From Rhodococcus sp. ABRD24 (GTDB taxonomy: Bacteria; Actinomycetota; Actinomycetes; Mycobacteriales; Mycobacteriaceae), in the NCBI RefSeq assembly GCF_004328705.1, contig NZ_CP035319.1:2976001-3040000 (forward strand): a DNA stretch of 64,000 nucleotides, in the 5' to 3' direction. Shown piece after piece: positions 54,783 to 64,000 of this stretch. The notes below the pieces were generated by a model. It made no database searches and was not told the DNA's origin. It was given only the letters and a program-made list of their open reading frames with translations. Every line of letters starts with the position of its first letter. The first letter of the stretch is position 1. A program made the position numbers and the translations under genes.

Positions 54783-55946
54783 TCAGGCAGCCGCTTCCGG
54801 ATAGCCGCCCATCCGGTCGAGGTGGCTCTCGACATCGTCGAGGAAGCCGGGCACGAAGCGCAGGCTGCCGCTGCGGGCGCGTTTGAGGAACCCGGCGGTC
54901 GCGCGCGCCGACAGCAGCCGCGAATCCTCGAGGAACCCGCTGAGGTCTTCGTACGGGTCCTGCACGGGCCAGTGCGATTCGTGCACCCGGAACGCCTGAC
55001 GGCCTCGCCCCCATGCGGCACTGGGCCACGCGTCGCCGGGTTTGAGCGGGGTCTCGTGGTCTGCGCTGTAAGGGATGCGGTCGGTGAGGCGTCCACCCGC
55101 CCATGTCGCCATCCGAACGCTCACCGCGTTGCCGACCAGCCGCCACCGGTGGCCGGTGCGCACGCCTTTCGCCTCCACGGCCGGAGCCGTCCAGTCGGGG
55201 TCGAAGCCCTGTAGTCGCTCGACGTCGACCAGTCCGGGAGTGACGATCTCGCCCGACGGCAGGCGCACCGCCGGCGGCGACGCGATCCCCACAGTGGAGC
55301 CGCCCTTGAGCGTGGGTACCGCGTTCACCGCCCAGCCGAGCCCGCGGATGCCCTCGGTCCAGTAGAAGCCGCAGGGGTGCGCGGAGGGGTCGCCCTCCTC
55401 GGGCACGCCGGCGTCCTGACCGAACAGCACCTCGCGGGGATCGTCGGTGCGCGAGGCCAGCATCAGTACGCGCTGGCGCCGCTGCGGCAGCCCGAACGCG
55501 CGCGCGTCCACCACCCGGTACGCCCACGTGTAGCCGAGGTCCTCGAGCGCGTCGGTGATGTGCCGCATCGCAGCGCCGCGGCCCAGATTGAGCATGAACG
55601 GGACGTTCTCGATCAGCAGCCAGCGCGGGCCCTTCTTGCGCTTGACCAGCCGGAACACCTCATCGACCAGTCCTGAGCGAGAACCGGTAATGCCGGCGGT
55701 GCGCCCCGCCTGCGACAGGTCCTGGCACGGGAAGCCGGCCGCGACCAGCTCGGTGCTGGCGGGCAATGAACGCAGCCGGGTGACGTCACCGTGTAACTCG
55801 ACACCCGCGAACCGAGTCTTCAGTACTTGCTGGGCGCCCGGATCGATCTCGCACAGCAGCTCGGTTTCCCAGCCGTGGCTGCGCAGGCCGAGCTCTACCC
55901 CGCCGATCCCGGCGAACAGCCCCACCATGTTCCCGGTCGACGTCAC
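54783..55946 (-). CDS. C5-cytosine DNA methyltransferase (Dcm type)
   Basis: A 387-residue methylase. Motif I MVGLFAGIGGVELGL, motif IV AAGFPCQDLSQAG (catalytic Cys), motif VI LLIENVPFML, motif VIII QRRQRVLML and motif X GNAVSVRMA are all present. GTG 55946 follows AGGAAGG. A C-terminal extension of about 100 residues follows motif X. No restriction enzyme gene is adjacent, so this is an orphan methylase with its Vsr, or the nuclease lies elsewhere. Confidence 0.92.
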   Translation of the reverse strand: MTSTGNMVGLFAGIGGVELGLRSHGWETELLCEIDPGAQQVLKTRFAGVELHGDVTRLRSLPASTELVAAGFPCQDLSQAGRTAGITGSRSGLVDEVFRLVKRKKGPRWLLIENVPFMLNLGRGAAMRHITDALEDLGYTWAYRVVDARAFGLPQRRQRVLMLASRTDDPREVLFGQDAGVPEEGDPSAHPCGFYWTEGIRGLGWAVNAVPTLKGGSTVGIASPPAVRLPSGEIVTPGLVDVERLQGFDPDWTAPAVEAKGVRTGHRWRLVGNAVSVRMATWAGGRLTDRIPYSADHETPLKPGDAWPSAAWGRGRQAFRVHESHWPVQDPYEDLSGFLEDSRLLSARATAGFLKRARSGSLRFVPGFLDDVESHLDRMGGYPEAAA

Positions 55947-56183
55947 AGCACCCTTCCTCACGCACAAGTACTGGGAGCACGTTACTCGAGTCCTCCGACG
56001 TGGCCGCGTCACACCGCCGCGGGCCGACCGGCGTGTGATGGGGAATCGACGTTCCCCGATCGCCGCGCCGGAGGGCAATGCCCCCGTCCGACGGTTCATC
56101 GGTTGGGGTGAAACCGCAGCCTTCCCGCGTTCTTCCGAGAGAAGTTGTTGTCTCGGTGGATGTTCTGAACTCGGCCGGGTGGG

Positions 56184-56867
56184 TCAGCCCGTTGTGCCGA
56201 GCTGCGCGATGAGTTGAGCGCGGGACCGCAGCCCCGACTTGTCGTAAATGTGTTGCAGGTGGGTCTTCACGGTGGGCACGCTGATGAAGAGCGCGCGGCC
56301 GATCTCGGCGTTCGCCGCTCCCTCGCGGACGAGACGAACCACGTCGCGTTCGCGTTGTGTGAGCCCCCACTCGTCGACCCGCCGCGCCGCCTCGAAGGAC
56401 CGCCCGGTTGTGAAGGTGTGTTCGAGGAAGGGGCGGGCGTTGCGGAGCAACTCCAGTTCGCGGGTGGTGAAGTCGCCCAGCTCGGACGAGCGGTGCAGCG
56501 AGATGCCACCCACCATCTGTCCGGCGCGGTACAGGTACAGCTCCGCCTCGAAGTCCAGGCCGAGCGGAGCCATGAATCTGCGGTGGTATTCGCCCCCGTG
56601 ATAATGCTGGTGCAGATCGCGCAGGCTCACGATGGGTTTGCCGGTCGCGGCGAACCGGCGGGGGTGGAACGGGTCGAGCCGGTGAAAGAAGTCGGTGTAG
56701 CGCACGTTCCGATCCGATTCGATCCGATGGAACGCGTGATCGACCGGATTCAGGTTGGCATCGACCGTGTAGAAGACGATCCCCGAGTTCGGTACCAGCC
56801 CGGACAGGAACCCCATCGCCTCGGACTTGTACTGGGCGAGGTCGTCGATCTCGGACAGCGGCTGCAT
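56184..56867 (-). CDS. LuxR-family regulator with a GAF-like sensor region
   Basis: 227 residues: an N-terminal sensor part (VFYTVDANLNPVDHAFHRIE, LYLYRAGQMVGGISLHRSSE) and a C-terminal LuxR HTH (LTQRERDVVRLVREGAANAE, RALFISVPTVKTHLQHIYDK). ATG 56867. It is divergent from the amidohydrolase operon with 157 bases between and likely controls it. The ligand is unknown. Confidence 0.85.
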   Translation of the reverse strand: MQPLSEIDDLAQYKSEAMGFLSGLVPNSGIVFYTVDANLNPVDHAFHRIESDRNVRYTDFFHRLDPFHPRRFAATGKPIVSLRDLHQHYHGGEYHRRFMAPLGLDFEAELYLYRAGQMVGGISLHRSSELGDFTTRELELLRNARPFLEHTFTTGRSFEAARRVDEWGLTQRERDVVRLVREGAANAEIGRALFISVPTVKTHLQHIYDKSGLRSRAQLIAQLGTTG

Positions 56868-57024
56868 GGTCCCCAAACACTAGTGCCGATCACCGGCGCC
56901 GACTAGACCGATCGAGGTGAAGATGCCGAGCGGATCTCATCCCTTGGGTTGATGCCGGAGTGTGACCGGCGGCATAGCTTCGCAGATGCCAGGCCGGGTG
57001 GACCGGTCGGGAGCGGAGGTAGCG

Positions 57025-58770
57025 ATGACCAACACGATTGTCACCGGCGGGCGAGTGCTCACATTCGACCCTGCGGTTCCGGAGGCCGAGGCGCTGGTGC
57101 TGTCGGACGGCCGGGTGCTCGCGGCAGGGCGTACCGACGAGATGACGAGCCTGGCCGGTCCGGGCGCAAAACACATCGACGCCGAGGGCGGTACCGTGAT
57201 GCCCGGCCTGATCGACACGCACCCGCATGTGATGCACTTCGGTACCCTCGCCGGCGGGCTCGTCGACCTCACCGACGCCGTGGACCACGCCGACATCGTA
57301 AAGCGGATCCGGGCCAGGGCCGCGATCACACCGCCCGGCGAGTGGATCATGTGCACCCCGGTCGGTGAACCGCACTATTTCATCCGTCGCTCGGAGCAGG
57401 ATCTGCTCGAACGGCGCCTCCCCGACCGGTGGACCCTCGACCGCGCGACCGACGCGCATCCGGTGATGATCCAGGCGTGGGCACCGAAGATGCCGAACGT
57501 GGTGGCGTTCAACAGTGCCGGGCTGCGTGCCGTGGGACTGACGGCTTTCATCCCGGACCGGGTCTGCGATGTGGACCTGGAGAAGGACGAGACGGGTGAC
57601 CTCACCGGAATCCTGAGGGGCCCGGTCACCAACTACTACACGTACGACCCGTTCTGGGGTCAGATTCTGATGAAGCTGCCGCCGCCGAACCTCGAGAACG
57701 CCGCCGCTGGCACGCTGGCCGAGATGGCACGGTTCACGGCCCAGGGTGTGACCACGGTCTACGAGGGTCACGCGATGGAACCCGAGCACATCGCTCTCTA
57801 CCGTCACCTGCGGGCGAGCAACGCGCTCACCCTGCGCGTCATGGCGACCTTCGACATCGAGTCGGTTATCTTCTATCCGTTCGATCCGCTGACCCTCGAC
57901 GAATTCACCGAGCGTCTCGAATGTTTCGCACGTGATGCCATGGACCTCGACGACGACATGCTGCGCGTCAACGGGATGACGATGAGCCCGGGTGGGCCGT
58001 GTTTCTCCGGCTACTTCGCCACCTACAAGGCGCATCTGAATCCGTTCGGGCGACAGACCCGCGGCGTCCGGTTCCTCTCGACCGAGAAGGAAGAGGCGTT
58101 CGTCCGGTTCTGCGCGGAGCGCGGCATCCGCGCGAACATGTGCATGGGCGCGTTCCGCGAGCATGACGAGTTCCTCGACATCGCTGAGCAGGTGGCGTGC
58201 GAGTACGACTTCCGCGATAGGAACTGGATCCTGCAGCATGCCATCACCATCACGCCCGCCCAGGTGCGCCGGTACGCAGATCTGGGCTTCCAGGTCACGA
58301 CCTCGGCCGGATTCGCCTGGGGCAAGGGCAAGATGTACGGCGAGCGGATGGGCGAGCAGGTCTGGCGCGACCTGGAACCGCTGAAGCGGTTGGTCGACGC
58401 CGGGCTCGACCTCGGCGGCGGCACCGACTGGGGTCCCAAGAACCCCTGGGAACAGATCGAGCTCGCGCAGACGCACCGCTTCGCCGGCTGCGACCATCGC
58501 AACGACGGGCCGGACCAGGTGCTGACCCGCGCCGAGGCGCTGTCGATGTGGACCACCGGCGCAGCGAAGATCCTCGGATGGTCGGATGTGGGCTCGCTCG
58601 CCCCCGGTAACCAAGCGGACGTCCTCATCGTCGACCGCGACCCGCTGCGTTGCGACATCGACGATCTCGCGGACACGAAGGTGCTCCGGACCATGCTGGG
58701 CGGACGCACCGTGCACGACAGCGGCGACCTCTCCTCGCCTTCCGACGAGTCGACGCTGGTGGCGCTGTGA
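57025..58770 (+). CDS. Amidohydrolase family 3 (YtcJ/NfdA-like)
   Basis: A 581-residue metal-dependent amidohydrolase. ATG 57025 follows GGAGGT. The opening ITNxVT-type strand (TIVTGGRVLTFDP) and GTVMPGLIDTHPHVMHFG carry the metal H-x-H. The later GGGTDWGPKNPWEQIELA gives the conserved Asp, and the C-terminal SLAPGNQADVLIVDRDP is typical. Relatives hydrolyse N-substituted formamides or other amides. It leads an operon with two further C-N hydrolases. Confidence 0.88.
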   Translation: MTNTIVTGGRVLTFDPAVPEAEALVLSDGRVLAAGRTDEMTSLAGPGAKHIDAEGGTVMPGLIDTHPHVMHFGTLAGGLVDLTDAVDHADIVKRIRARAAITPPGEWIMCTPVGEPHYFIRRSEQDLLERRLPDRWTLDRATDAHPVMIQAWAPKMPNVVAFNSAGLRAVGLTAFIPDRVCDVDLEKDETGDLTGILRGPVTNYYTYDPFWGQILMKLPPPNLENAAAGTLAEMARFTAQGVTTVYEGHAMEPEHIALYRHLRASNALTLRVMATFDIESVIFYPFDPLTLDEFTERLECFARDAMDLDDDMLRVNGMTMSPGGPCFSGYFATYKAHLNPFGRQTRGVRFLSTEKEEAFVRFCAERGIRANMCMGAFREHDEFLDIAEQVACEYDFRDRNWILQHAITITPAQVRRYADLGFQVTTSAGFAWGKGKMYGERMGEQVWRDLEPLKRLVDAGLDLGGGTDWGPKNPWEQIELAQTHRFAGCDHRNDGPDQVLTRAEALSMWTTGAAKILGWSDVGSLAPGNQADVLIVDRDPLRCDIDDLADTKVLRTMLGGRTVHDSGDLSSPSDESTLVAL

Positions 58771-60110
58771 ACAACACGAGCAAAGTGGACAACATGAACG
58801 ACACCGCAGCGAACCTGGTCAGTGCCCGGATCGACGACCTGCGCGACGAACTCCTGGCCACGCTGTCGACCGCCATCGGCATCCGGAGCGTCAACCCGAC
58901 CTACGCAGACCAGGACTACGACGATCTGGTCGGCGGGGAGACCGCGGTTTCGCAGCTGCTGGCCCACGTCTACCGCGAGGCGGGGGCCGAGGTGGAGTTG
59001 TTCGGCGAGGCTTCGGGCCGCGACAACGCCGTCGGCGTTGTCGCGGGCAGCGGCGGCGGCCGCTCACTGGTGTTCAACGGCCACGTCGACGTGGTGCCCG
59101 CCGACAACGCAGCTGCGTGGACCCACGATCCGTTCACCGCTGTCGTCGCCGACGACCACCTGTGGGGCCGCGGCTCGGTGGACATGAAGAGCGGGCTGGT
59201 GGCCCAGGCATTCGCGGCCCGCGCGCTGCGGGAGGCGGGCATCCGGCTGCGCGGTGATCTGATCCTGCAGGCGGTGGCGGGCGAGGAGAACCTCGAGCAC
59301 CACATGGGCACCTCCGCTGTCCTCGCGCGCGGCTACCTCGGCGACGCCGCGATCGTGGCGGAGCCGACCGGCGCCGCTGAACCCCTGACGGTCATGCCGG
59401 CCACCCCGGGAGTCCTCGTCTTCCGCATCGACGTGACCGGCAAGGCGGCACACGCATCGATGCGCTCCCGGATGCTCGCCGAGCGCAGCGACCAGTCGGT
59501 GGCCTCGAGCGCCATCGACTCGGGTCTCGCAGTGCACGAGGCGTTGCGCCGACTCGAATCCGACTGGGTGAGCACCAAGATCGATCCGTTGTTCACGCCC
59601 GGTCAGTTCACCATCGGACTCGACGTGATCGACGGTGGCGCGGGCGGCAGCCGCAACGTCGCATTCATCCCCGACGAGATGGCCCTCGAGTACGCGGTCT
59701 TCTACCCGCCCGCGGCCGAACTGTCCGACATCCAGGGTGAGATCGAGAGTGCGGTGGCGAGCGCGGCCCAGCGTGACCCGTGGATGCGGTCTCATCCGCC
59801 GGCGATCACCTGGCAGATGCACTACCCGGGCGGCCGCACCGACGGTGACCACCCGTTCTGCCTGACCGTCGCGGGTGCCCGCACCCGGGCCGCCGCGCAC
59901 ACGCGGCTCGCCGGGGAACCCGACGTGATGCCGTTCCCGTCGGCGACCGATCTGACCTGGCTCTCGCGCGCCGGCATCCCGACCGTCGGGCTCGGACCGG
60001 GCAGCCTCAGCATGGCGCATGCTGTCGACGAGCGGTGTTCGATCGATGAGATCATCTGCGCGGCAAAGACGTACGCATTCGCGGCGATCGATTGGTGCGG
60101 CGTCGAATGA
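58767..60110 (+). CDS. M20-family amidohydrolase/deacylase (ArgE/DapE-like)
   Basis: A 447-residue zinc hydrolase. Metal ligands: LVFNGHVDVVPAD (H-x-D), GRGSVDMKSG, VAGEENLEHH (Glu-Glu). The dimerisation domain contains GKAAHASMRSRM. GTG 58767 overlaps the preceding stop (GTGA); GTG 58782 or ATG 58794 are alternatives. The family splits N-acyl amino acids and related amides. Confidence 0.88.
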   Translation: MNNTSKVDNMNDTAANLVSARIDDLRDELLATLSTAIGIRSVNPTYADQDYDDLVGGETAVSQLLAHVYREAGAEVELFGEASGRDNAVGVVAGSGGGRSLVFNGHVDVVPADNAAAWTHDPFTAVVADDHLWGRGSVDMKSGLVAQAFAARALREAGIRLRGDLILQAVAGEENLEHHMGTSAVLARGYLGDAAIVAEPTGAAEPLTVMPATPGVLVFRIDVTGKAAHASMRSRMLAERSDQSVASSAIDSGLAVHEALRRLESDWVSTKIDPLFTPGQFTIGLDVIDGGAGGSRNVAFIPDEMALEYAVFYPPAAELSDIQGEIESAVASAAQRDPWMRSHPPAITWQMHYPGGRTDGDHPFCLTVAGARTRAAAHTRLAGEPDVMPFPSATDLTWLSRAGIPTVGLGPGSLSMAHAVDERCSIDEIICAAKTYAFAAIDWCGVE

Positions 60111-61300
60111 CCGAGACCGCCGCCGCAGGGAACTCGCGTCCGATCGCACCGTACATGGCCGTCGGGCTGTCGACGATCGTGCACGGCATCGGCTCCCGCA
60201 AGCACATCGCCCGCAACCTCGACACCATCGAGGAAGCCATCCACGGTGCGGCATCCATCGTCGGGATCAATTTGCCGGTCAAGCTCATCGCGCTGGCGGA
60301 GGGCGCGCTCACAGGGTTCACCGACGAGGTCTTCGACCTCCCGCACGCCCGTTGTGCACGCGAGCTCTTCATCGACATTCCCGGCCCGGAGACCGATCGG
60401 CTCGCCGCCCTCGCCCGGCTGTACGAGACGTACATCGTCGTCCAGTGCAAGGCCCGCTGGCCCGAGATCGTCGACGACCGGTTCTTCAACATGATGGTGG
60501 TGATCTCGCCGCAGGGCGAGATCGTGCACAGAGCCGCGAAGAATCACGTGTGGTGCCGAGAACACTCGTGTACCCCGCACGATGTCTACGACCGCTGGGT
60601 CGAGCTATTCGGGGACGGGATCGACGCCTTCTATCCTGTCCTCCGCACGCCGGACATCGGAAACATCGGCACCATCTGCTGCAGCGACGGTGAGTACCCG
60701 GAGGCGGTGCGCGCCCTCGCCTTCAACGGGGCCGAGGTGGTGTATCGGCCCAGTGAGGCCGTGCCGATGACCCAGTGGGGTCCCGAACCGGGCGGAACCT
60801 GGCTGCTGCAGAACCGGGCGCACGCCCAGTTCAACGGGGTCTACATGCTCTGCCCGAACGTGGGCCCGGTGTACACGTCCCCGGACGTGGAGCACCCGTT
60901 CGACGTCGGTGGCGGCAACTCGCACGTCGTCGACTACCTCGGCACGGTGATCGGGCACACTGTCTCGGGCGCGAACAGCGTGGTCGCGGGGATCATCGAC
61001 ATCGAGGCGCTACGCCAGTTCCGGATGATGAACCTGAACTCGAACTGGCTCAAGGACGTTCGCACCGAACTGTTCCGTCGGATGTACGACCGGCCGATCC
61101 ATCCGGCCAATCTGTGGCTCGAACAGGAACCGGTCCGGCACGCGGAGGCCGACGAGATCTACCGTGGCAACATCCGGCGCCTCGTCGAGCGCGGAACCTA
61201 CACCCTTCCGGCGCAAGACTTTCCGGGCGCGCGACACATCGCCCCGCCGGGCGATGACGACGTCGAGTCGATCTTGGCCCGGTGGACAGGCGATAGCTGA
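60107..61300 (+). CDS. Nitrilase/amidase-superfamily hydrolase
   Basis: A 397-residue C-N hydrolase with the Glu-Lys-Cys triad in ALAEGALTGF, AAKNHVWCRE and GTICCSDGEYPEAVRAL. ATG 60107 overlaps the M20 stop. It is longer than many amidases, with a C-terminal extension (about residues 330-397). With the two preceding enzymes it suggests stepwise hydrolysis of a compound with several amide bonds. Confidence 0.86.
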   Translation: MTETAAAGNSRPIAPYMAVGLSTIVHGIGSRKHIARNLDTIEEAIHGAASIVGINLPVKLIALAEGALTGFTDEVFDLPHARCARELFIDIPGPETDRLAALARLYETYIVVQCKARWPEIVDDRFFNMMVVISPQGEIVHRAAKNHVWCREHSCTPHDVYDRWVELFGDGIDAFYPVLRTPDIGNIGTICCSDGEYPEAVRALAFNGAEVVYRPSEAVPMTQWGPEPGGTWLLQNRAHAQFNGVYMLCPNVGPVYTSPDVEHPFDVGGGNSHVVDYLGTVIGHTVSGANSVVAGIIDIEALRQFRMMNLNSNWLKDVRTELFRRMYDRPIHPANLWLEQEPVRHAEADEIYRGNIRRLVERGTYTLPAQDFPGARHIAPPGDDDVESILARWTGDS

Positions 61301-61346
61301 CGGCCTTTGCCGTCTCTTCAACCCTTACCGAGGAGTACTCGAAAGC

Positions 61347-61607
61347 ATGACAAGCTCTGGGGCGCTGATTCAGCCCAGCCATTCCTCCGCCACAAGTGAA
61401 CTGCCCATGTTGGACGACACCATCGGCGACAGCTTCGACCGTACGGTCGCGGCGCACCATGACCGCGACGCGCTGGTCGATCGCGGGTCCGGTCGGCGAT
61501 GGACCTACAGTGAACTGGCCGTCGACGTCGACGTGGTCGCATCGGGGCTGCTCGGTCTCGGCGTCGGCAAGGGCGTGGAGGCGGCCCGCAATCTTCTTCG
61601 GGAGTGA
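61347..61607 (+). pseudogene. N-terminal fragment of an AMP-forming acyl-CoA ligase
   Basis: ATG 61347 after GAGGAG opens 86 residues that match the start of FadD-type ligases (SFDRTVAAHHDRDALVDRGS, RRWTYSELAVDVDVVASGLL, GLGVGKG). The frame then breaks into VEAARNLLRE and stops. About 450 residues, including the AMP-binding motif, are missing, so an internal deletion joined the start to unrelated or terminal sequence. It was probably the last step (CoA activation) of the upstream pathway. Confidence 0.78.
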
Positions 61608-61616
61608 CACAGAGAC

Positions 61617-61649
61617 GAATGCCCCGGCCGTGTGACAACCGGGGCATTC
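61617..61649. terminator. Terminator between the ligase fragment and the clpC-like gene
   Basis: A perfect 11-bp stem GAATGCCCCGG (61617-61627) with CCGGGGCATTC (61639-61649) lies between convergent transcripts. Confidence 0.85.
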
Positions 61650-61666
61650 GCAGTGAGAAGCCGCAA

Positions 61667-64000
61667 TCAGGCGTCCGTTGACGCAGTTTCCGGCTCGGTC
61701 GGCAGCGAACCCTCCTTGCCGCCCCGATGTACCACGCCGAGTTCGAGTCCGGCGCCGTCCACCGACACGCGCACCGAGTCGTGCGGCTCGAGCTGTCCCG
61801 ACAGCAGCAGCCCGGCGAGCCGGTTGTCGAGCTCCTTCTGGATGGTGCGGCGCAGCGGCCGCGCCCCGAACTCAGGCTGGTAGCCCTTCGCGGCGAGCCA
61901 GTCGACGGCGTCCTCGGTGATGTCGAGCGTCACTTTCTGTGCGTGCAGCTGACGGCGGGTGCCGTCGAGGATGAGCTCGATGATCTGCCGCAGTTCGGTC
62001 TGGTCCAGCCGGTGGAAGACGATGGTCTCGTCGATCCGGTTGAGGAACTCGGGCCGGAAGTGCGCCCGCAGCCGCTCCATCAGCGTTGCGGCCAGCTCAT
62101 CGACGTCCTCGCTCTTGGCGCCGAGGATCAGATCGGAGCCGATGTTGCTGGTGAGGATCACGATGGTGTTCTTGAAGTCGACGGTGCGGCCCTGCGCGTC
62201 CGTGACCCGGCCGTCGTCGAGCAGCTGTAGCAGGACGTTGAACACGTCCGGGTGCGCCTTCTCGACCTCGTCGAACAACACCACGGAGTACGGTTGCCGG
62301 CGGACCTTGTCGGTGAGCTGTCCGGCCTCCTCGTAGCCGACGTAGCCGGGCGGCGCGCCGACGAGTCGGGAGACGGTGTGCTTCTCCTGGAACTCGCTCA
62401 TGTCGAACCGGATCATCCGGTCCTCATCGCCGAACACGGCCTCCGCCAAGGCCTTCGCGGTCTCGGTCTTTCCGACACCGGTGGGGCCGAGAAACATGAA
62501 CGATCCGATCGGGCGGTTGGGATCGGACAGCCCGGCCCGGGATCGGCGCACCGCCTCGGCCACCGCGGTGACGGCCTCCGCCTGTCCGATCACGCGGTGG
62601 TGCAGCACATCCTCGAGCTTCATCAGCCGCTCGCGTTCCTCGGCGGTCAGATCTGCTACCGGAATCCCGGTCTGCCTGGACACCACGTGTGCGATGTCGA
62701 GGACGGTGACCTCCGGTGTGGTTTCGTCGGGAGTCGCGCCCAGTCGCTCCTGGGCCTCGGTGATCTGCCGTTTGAGATCGTTGGCGCGTTCGTAGTCCTC
62801 CGCGCCGACCGCGGAGTCCTTCTCCCGCTTGAGTCGGGACAGTTCCTCCTCTGCGGCGCGGGTGTCGAAATCGGGGGTTCGGGTGCGCAACCGGACGCGG
62901 GCGCCCGCTTGGTCTACGAGGTCGATTGCCTTGTCCGGCATGAACCTGTCGGTGATGTACCGGTCGGACAGTTCCGCCGCCGCCACGAGTGCCTCGTCGG
63001 TGTAGTGCACCTGGTGGTGCGCCTCGTAACTGTCGACGAGACCGCGCAGGATCTCGATGGTGTCGTCGACGGACGGCTCCGCGACCAGCACCGGCTGGAA
63101 GCGGCGCTCGAGTGCGGCGTCCTTCTCGATGTGCTTGCGGTACTCGTCGATCGTGGTGGCGCCGATCGCGTGCAGTTCGCCGCGGGCCAACGCCGGTTTG
63201 AGGAGATTTCCGGCATCCATCGCGCCCTCGCCGCCGGCTCCGGCCCCGACGATGGTGTGTAGTTCGTCGATGAACAGGACGAGCTCGTCGGAGTGCGCTT
63301 TGACCTCGTCGAGGATCTTCGTCAGTCGCTCCTCGAACTCGCCGCGGTACTTCGTGCCCGCCACGAGCGAGCCGACATCCAGCGCGACGACGCGGCGGTC
63401 CGTCAGCGTGGACGGTACGTCACCATTGACGATGCGCTGCGCCAAGCCCTCGACAATTGCGGTCTTGCCGACGCCCGGATCGCCGATCAGCACCGGGTTG
63501 TTCTTGCGACGGCGGGACAGAATCTCGATGGTCTGCTCCACCTCCTGCGCGCGTCCCACGACCGGGTCGATGTTCCCGGCGCGGGCCTCGGCGGTGAGGT
63601 CGCGGCCGTACTCGTCGAGCGTCGGTGTCGAGCTCGGCGGGGACTTCGTCTTCTCGTCCTCGATGGTGGCCCCGAGCAGCGCCTTGCCTGCTGGACTCTC
63701 GGAGTTTGCGGCGATGCCGATCAGGATGTGCTCGGGTCCGATGTAGCTGCGTCCCGACTCGCTCGCCTGCTGCTGCGCTGTGCGCAGCGCGCGCTTGGCG
63801 GACGGGCTCAGACCCGGGGACCCGGACGCGGCCTGTGGTGAGGCGTGCTTCTCGAGATGGGCCGCCATCTTCGCGGCCACCTCGTCGGGATCGAGATTGA
63901 TGCTGCTCAGGACGCCGCGCGTCGGGTCGTTCTGAGCAGCTGCGTACAGCAGATGCTCGGGCGTGATCTCGGTGTTGCCCCACTCGCTCGCCGCATCTCG
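61667..64000 (-). CDS. ClpC-like AAA+ unfoldase, N-terminus beyond window
   Basis: 777 residues are visible and the frame is open to base 64000 ([20 protein letters not shown]), so the start is outside. It has a Clp-N repeat, AAA1 with Walker [17 protein letters not shown] and Walker [12 protein letters not shown], and a short UVR-like middle region ([20 protein letters not shown]). AAA2 has [16 protein letters not shown] and a D2-small domain. The middle is too short for ClpB. It unfolds proteins for ClpP or acts as a chaperone. It is probably a second ClpC paralog; the ClpP-binding loop was not confirmed. Confidence 0.88.
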   Translation of the reverse strand, partial: RDAASEWGNTEITPEHLLYAAAQNDPTRGVLSSINLDPDEVAAKMAAHLEKHASPQAASGSPGLSPSAKRALRTAQQQASESGRSYIGPEHILIGIAANSESPAGKALLGATIEDEKTKSPPSSTPTLDEYGRDLTAEARAGNIDPVVGRAQEVEQTIEILSRRRKNNPVLIGDPGVGKTAIVEGLAQRIVNGDVPSTLTDRRVVALDVGSLVAGTKYRGEFEERLTKILDEVKAHSDELVLFIDELHTIVGAGAGGEGAMDAGNLLKPALARGELHAIGATTIDEYRKHIEKDAALERRFQPVLVAEPSVDDTIEILRGLVDSYEAHHQVHYTDEALVAAAELSDRYITDRFMPDKAIDLVDQAGARVRLRTRTPDFDTRAAEEELSRLKREKDSAVGAEDYERANDLKRQITEAQERLGATPDETTPEVTVLDIAHVVSRQTGIPVADLTAEERERLMKLEDVLHHRVIGQAEAVTAVAEAVRRSRAGLSDPNRPIGSFMFLGPTGVGKTETAKALAEAVFGDEDRMIRFDMSEFQEKHTVSRLVGAPPGYVGYEEAGQLTDKVRRQPYSVVLFDEVEKAHPDVFNVLLQLLDDGRVTDAQGRTVDFKNTIVILTSNIGSDLILGAKSEDVDELAATLMERLRAHFRPEFLNRIDETIVFHRLDQTELRQIIELILDGTRRQLHAQKVTLDITEDAVDWLAAKGYQPEFGARPLRRTIQKELDNRLAGLLLSGQLEPHDSVRVSVDGAGLELGVVHRGGKEGSLPTEPETASTDA

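Noticed and set aside
53446..55527. A single 693-residue reverse-strand frame covering three genes
   Set aside because: Only its last 276 residues are a real epimerase-like protein starting at 54276. The rest is antisense-like low-complexity Arg/Ala sequence across vsr and the methylase, which are clear in their own frames.

Overview
The window is high-GC actinobacterial chromosome, most likely from a mycolic-acid bacterium close to Rhodococcus, Gordonia or Nocardia. The clues are a secreted mycolyltransferase-type esterase (5259-6248), LGFP cell-envelope repeats (about 26200-26640), a Pat/HisC2-type aminotransferase, frequent GTG starts with 4-base overlaps, and many regulated catabolic operons. 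No exact species can be named from sequence alone.

Left part (1-17456), ordinary metabolism: a HyuA/HyuB hydantoinase or oxoprolinase pair followed by an NCS1 permease; the esterase; a ugp-like glycerol-3-phosphate/glycerophosphodiester uptake locus (ATPase, HAD phosphatase, DeoR repressor, two permeases, binding lipoprotein, phosphodiesterase); a divergent 5'-nucleotidase-like protein; Pat aminotransferase; a dienelactone-hydrolase-fold protein; then tRNA-Ser(GCU) and tRNA-Arg(ACG).

Middle part (about 17460-38700), accessory island made of remnants. It holds a cut-off RES-domain gene next to a dead IS21-like element (nonsense codon in istA, frameshift in istB), a frameshifted phage-type gene, an FRG-domain protein, an HNH endonuclease with a serine resolvase, and a 4.4-kb transposon (22921-27361) with 115-bp inverted ends and a 9-bp target duplication. 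That transposon carries a secreted LGFP-repeat plus NucA/NucB nuclease gene, split by an 8-bp tandem duplication, facing a ComJ/Nin-like gene that may encode its immunity protein. It sits in the putative res region of the resolvase. Beyond it lie ParB-like and tape-measure fragments, a BrnT-like toxin-antitoxin pair with repeated operators, two IS110 remnants (one with an expanded hexanucleotide array), an ABC exporter with a divergent two-component system, and a head-to-head pair of truncated MocR and GNAT genes.

Right part (38700-64000), catabolic chromosome again: a 2-hydroxyacid dehydrogenase and IclR regulator; an asparagine-synthase-fold protein; LysR and protocatechuate 3,4-dioxygenase (pcaHG); a methyltransferase/MTHFR-like pair with a foldable leader; a thioesterase; a LysR-controlled hydrolase-MFS-SDR-SDR operon; a Dcm-type methylase with Vsr and no visible restriction enzyme; a LuxR-controlled operon of three C-N hydrolases ending in a truncated acyl-CoA ligase; and a ClpC-like unfoldase running off the right edge.
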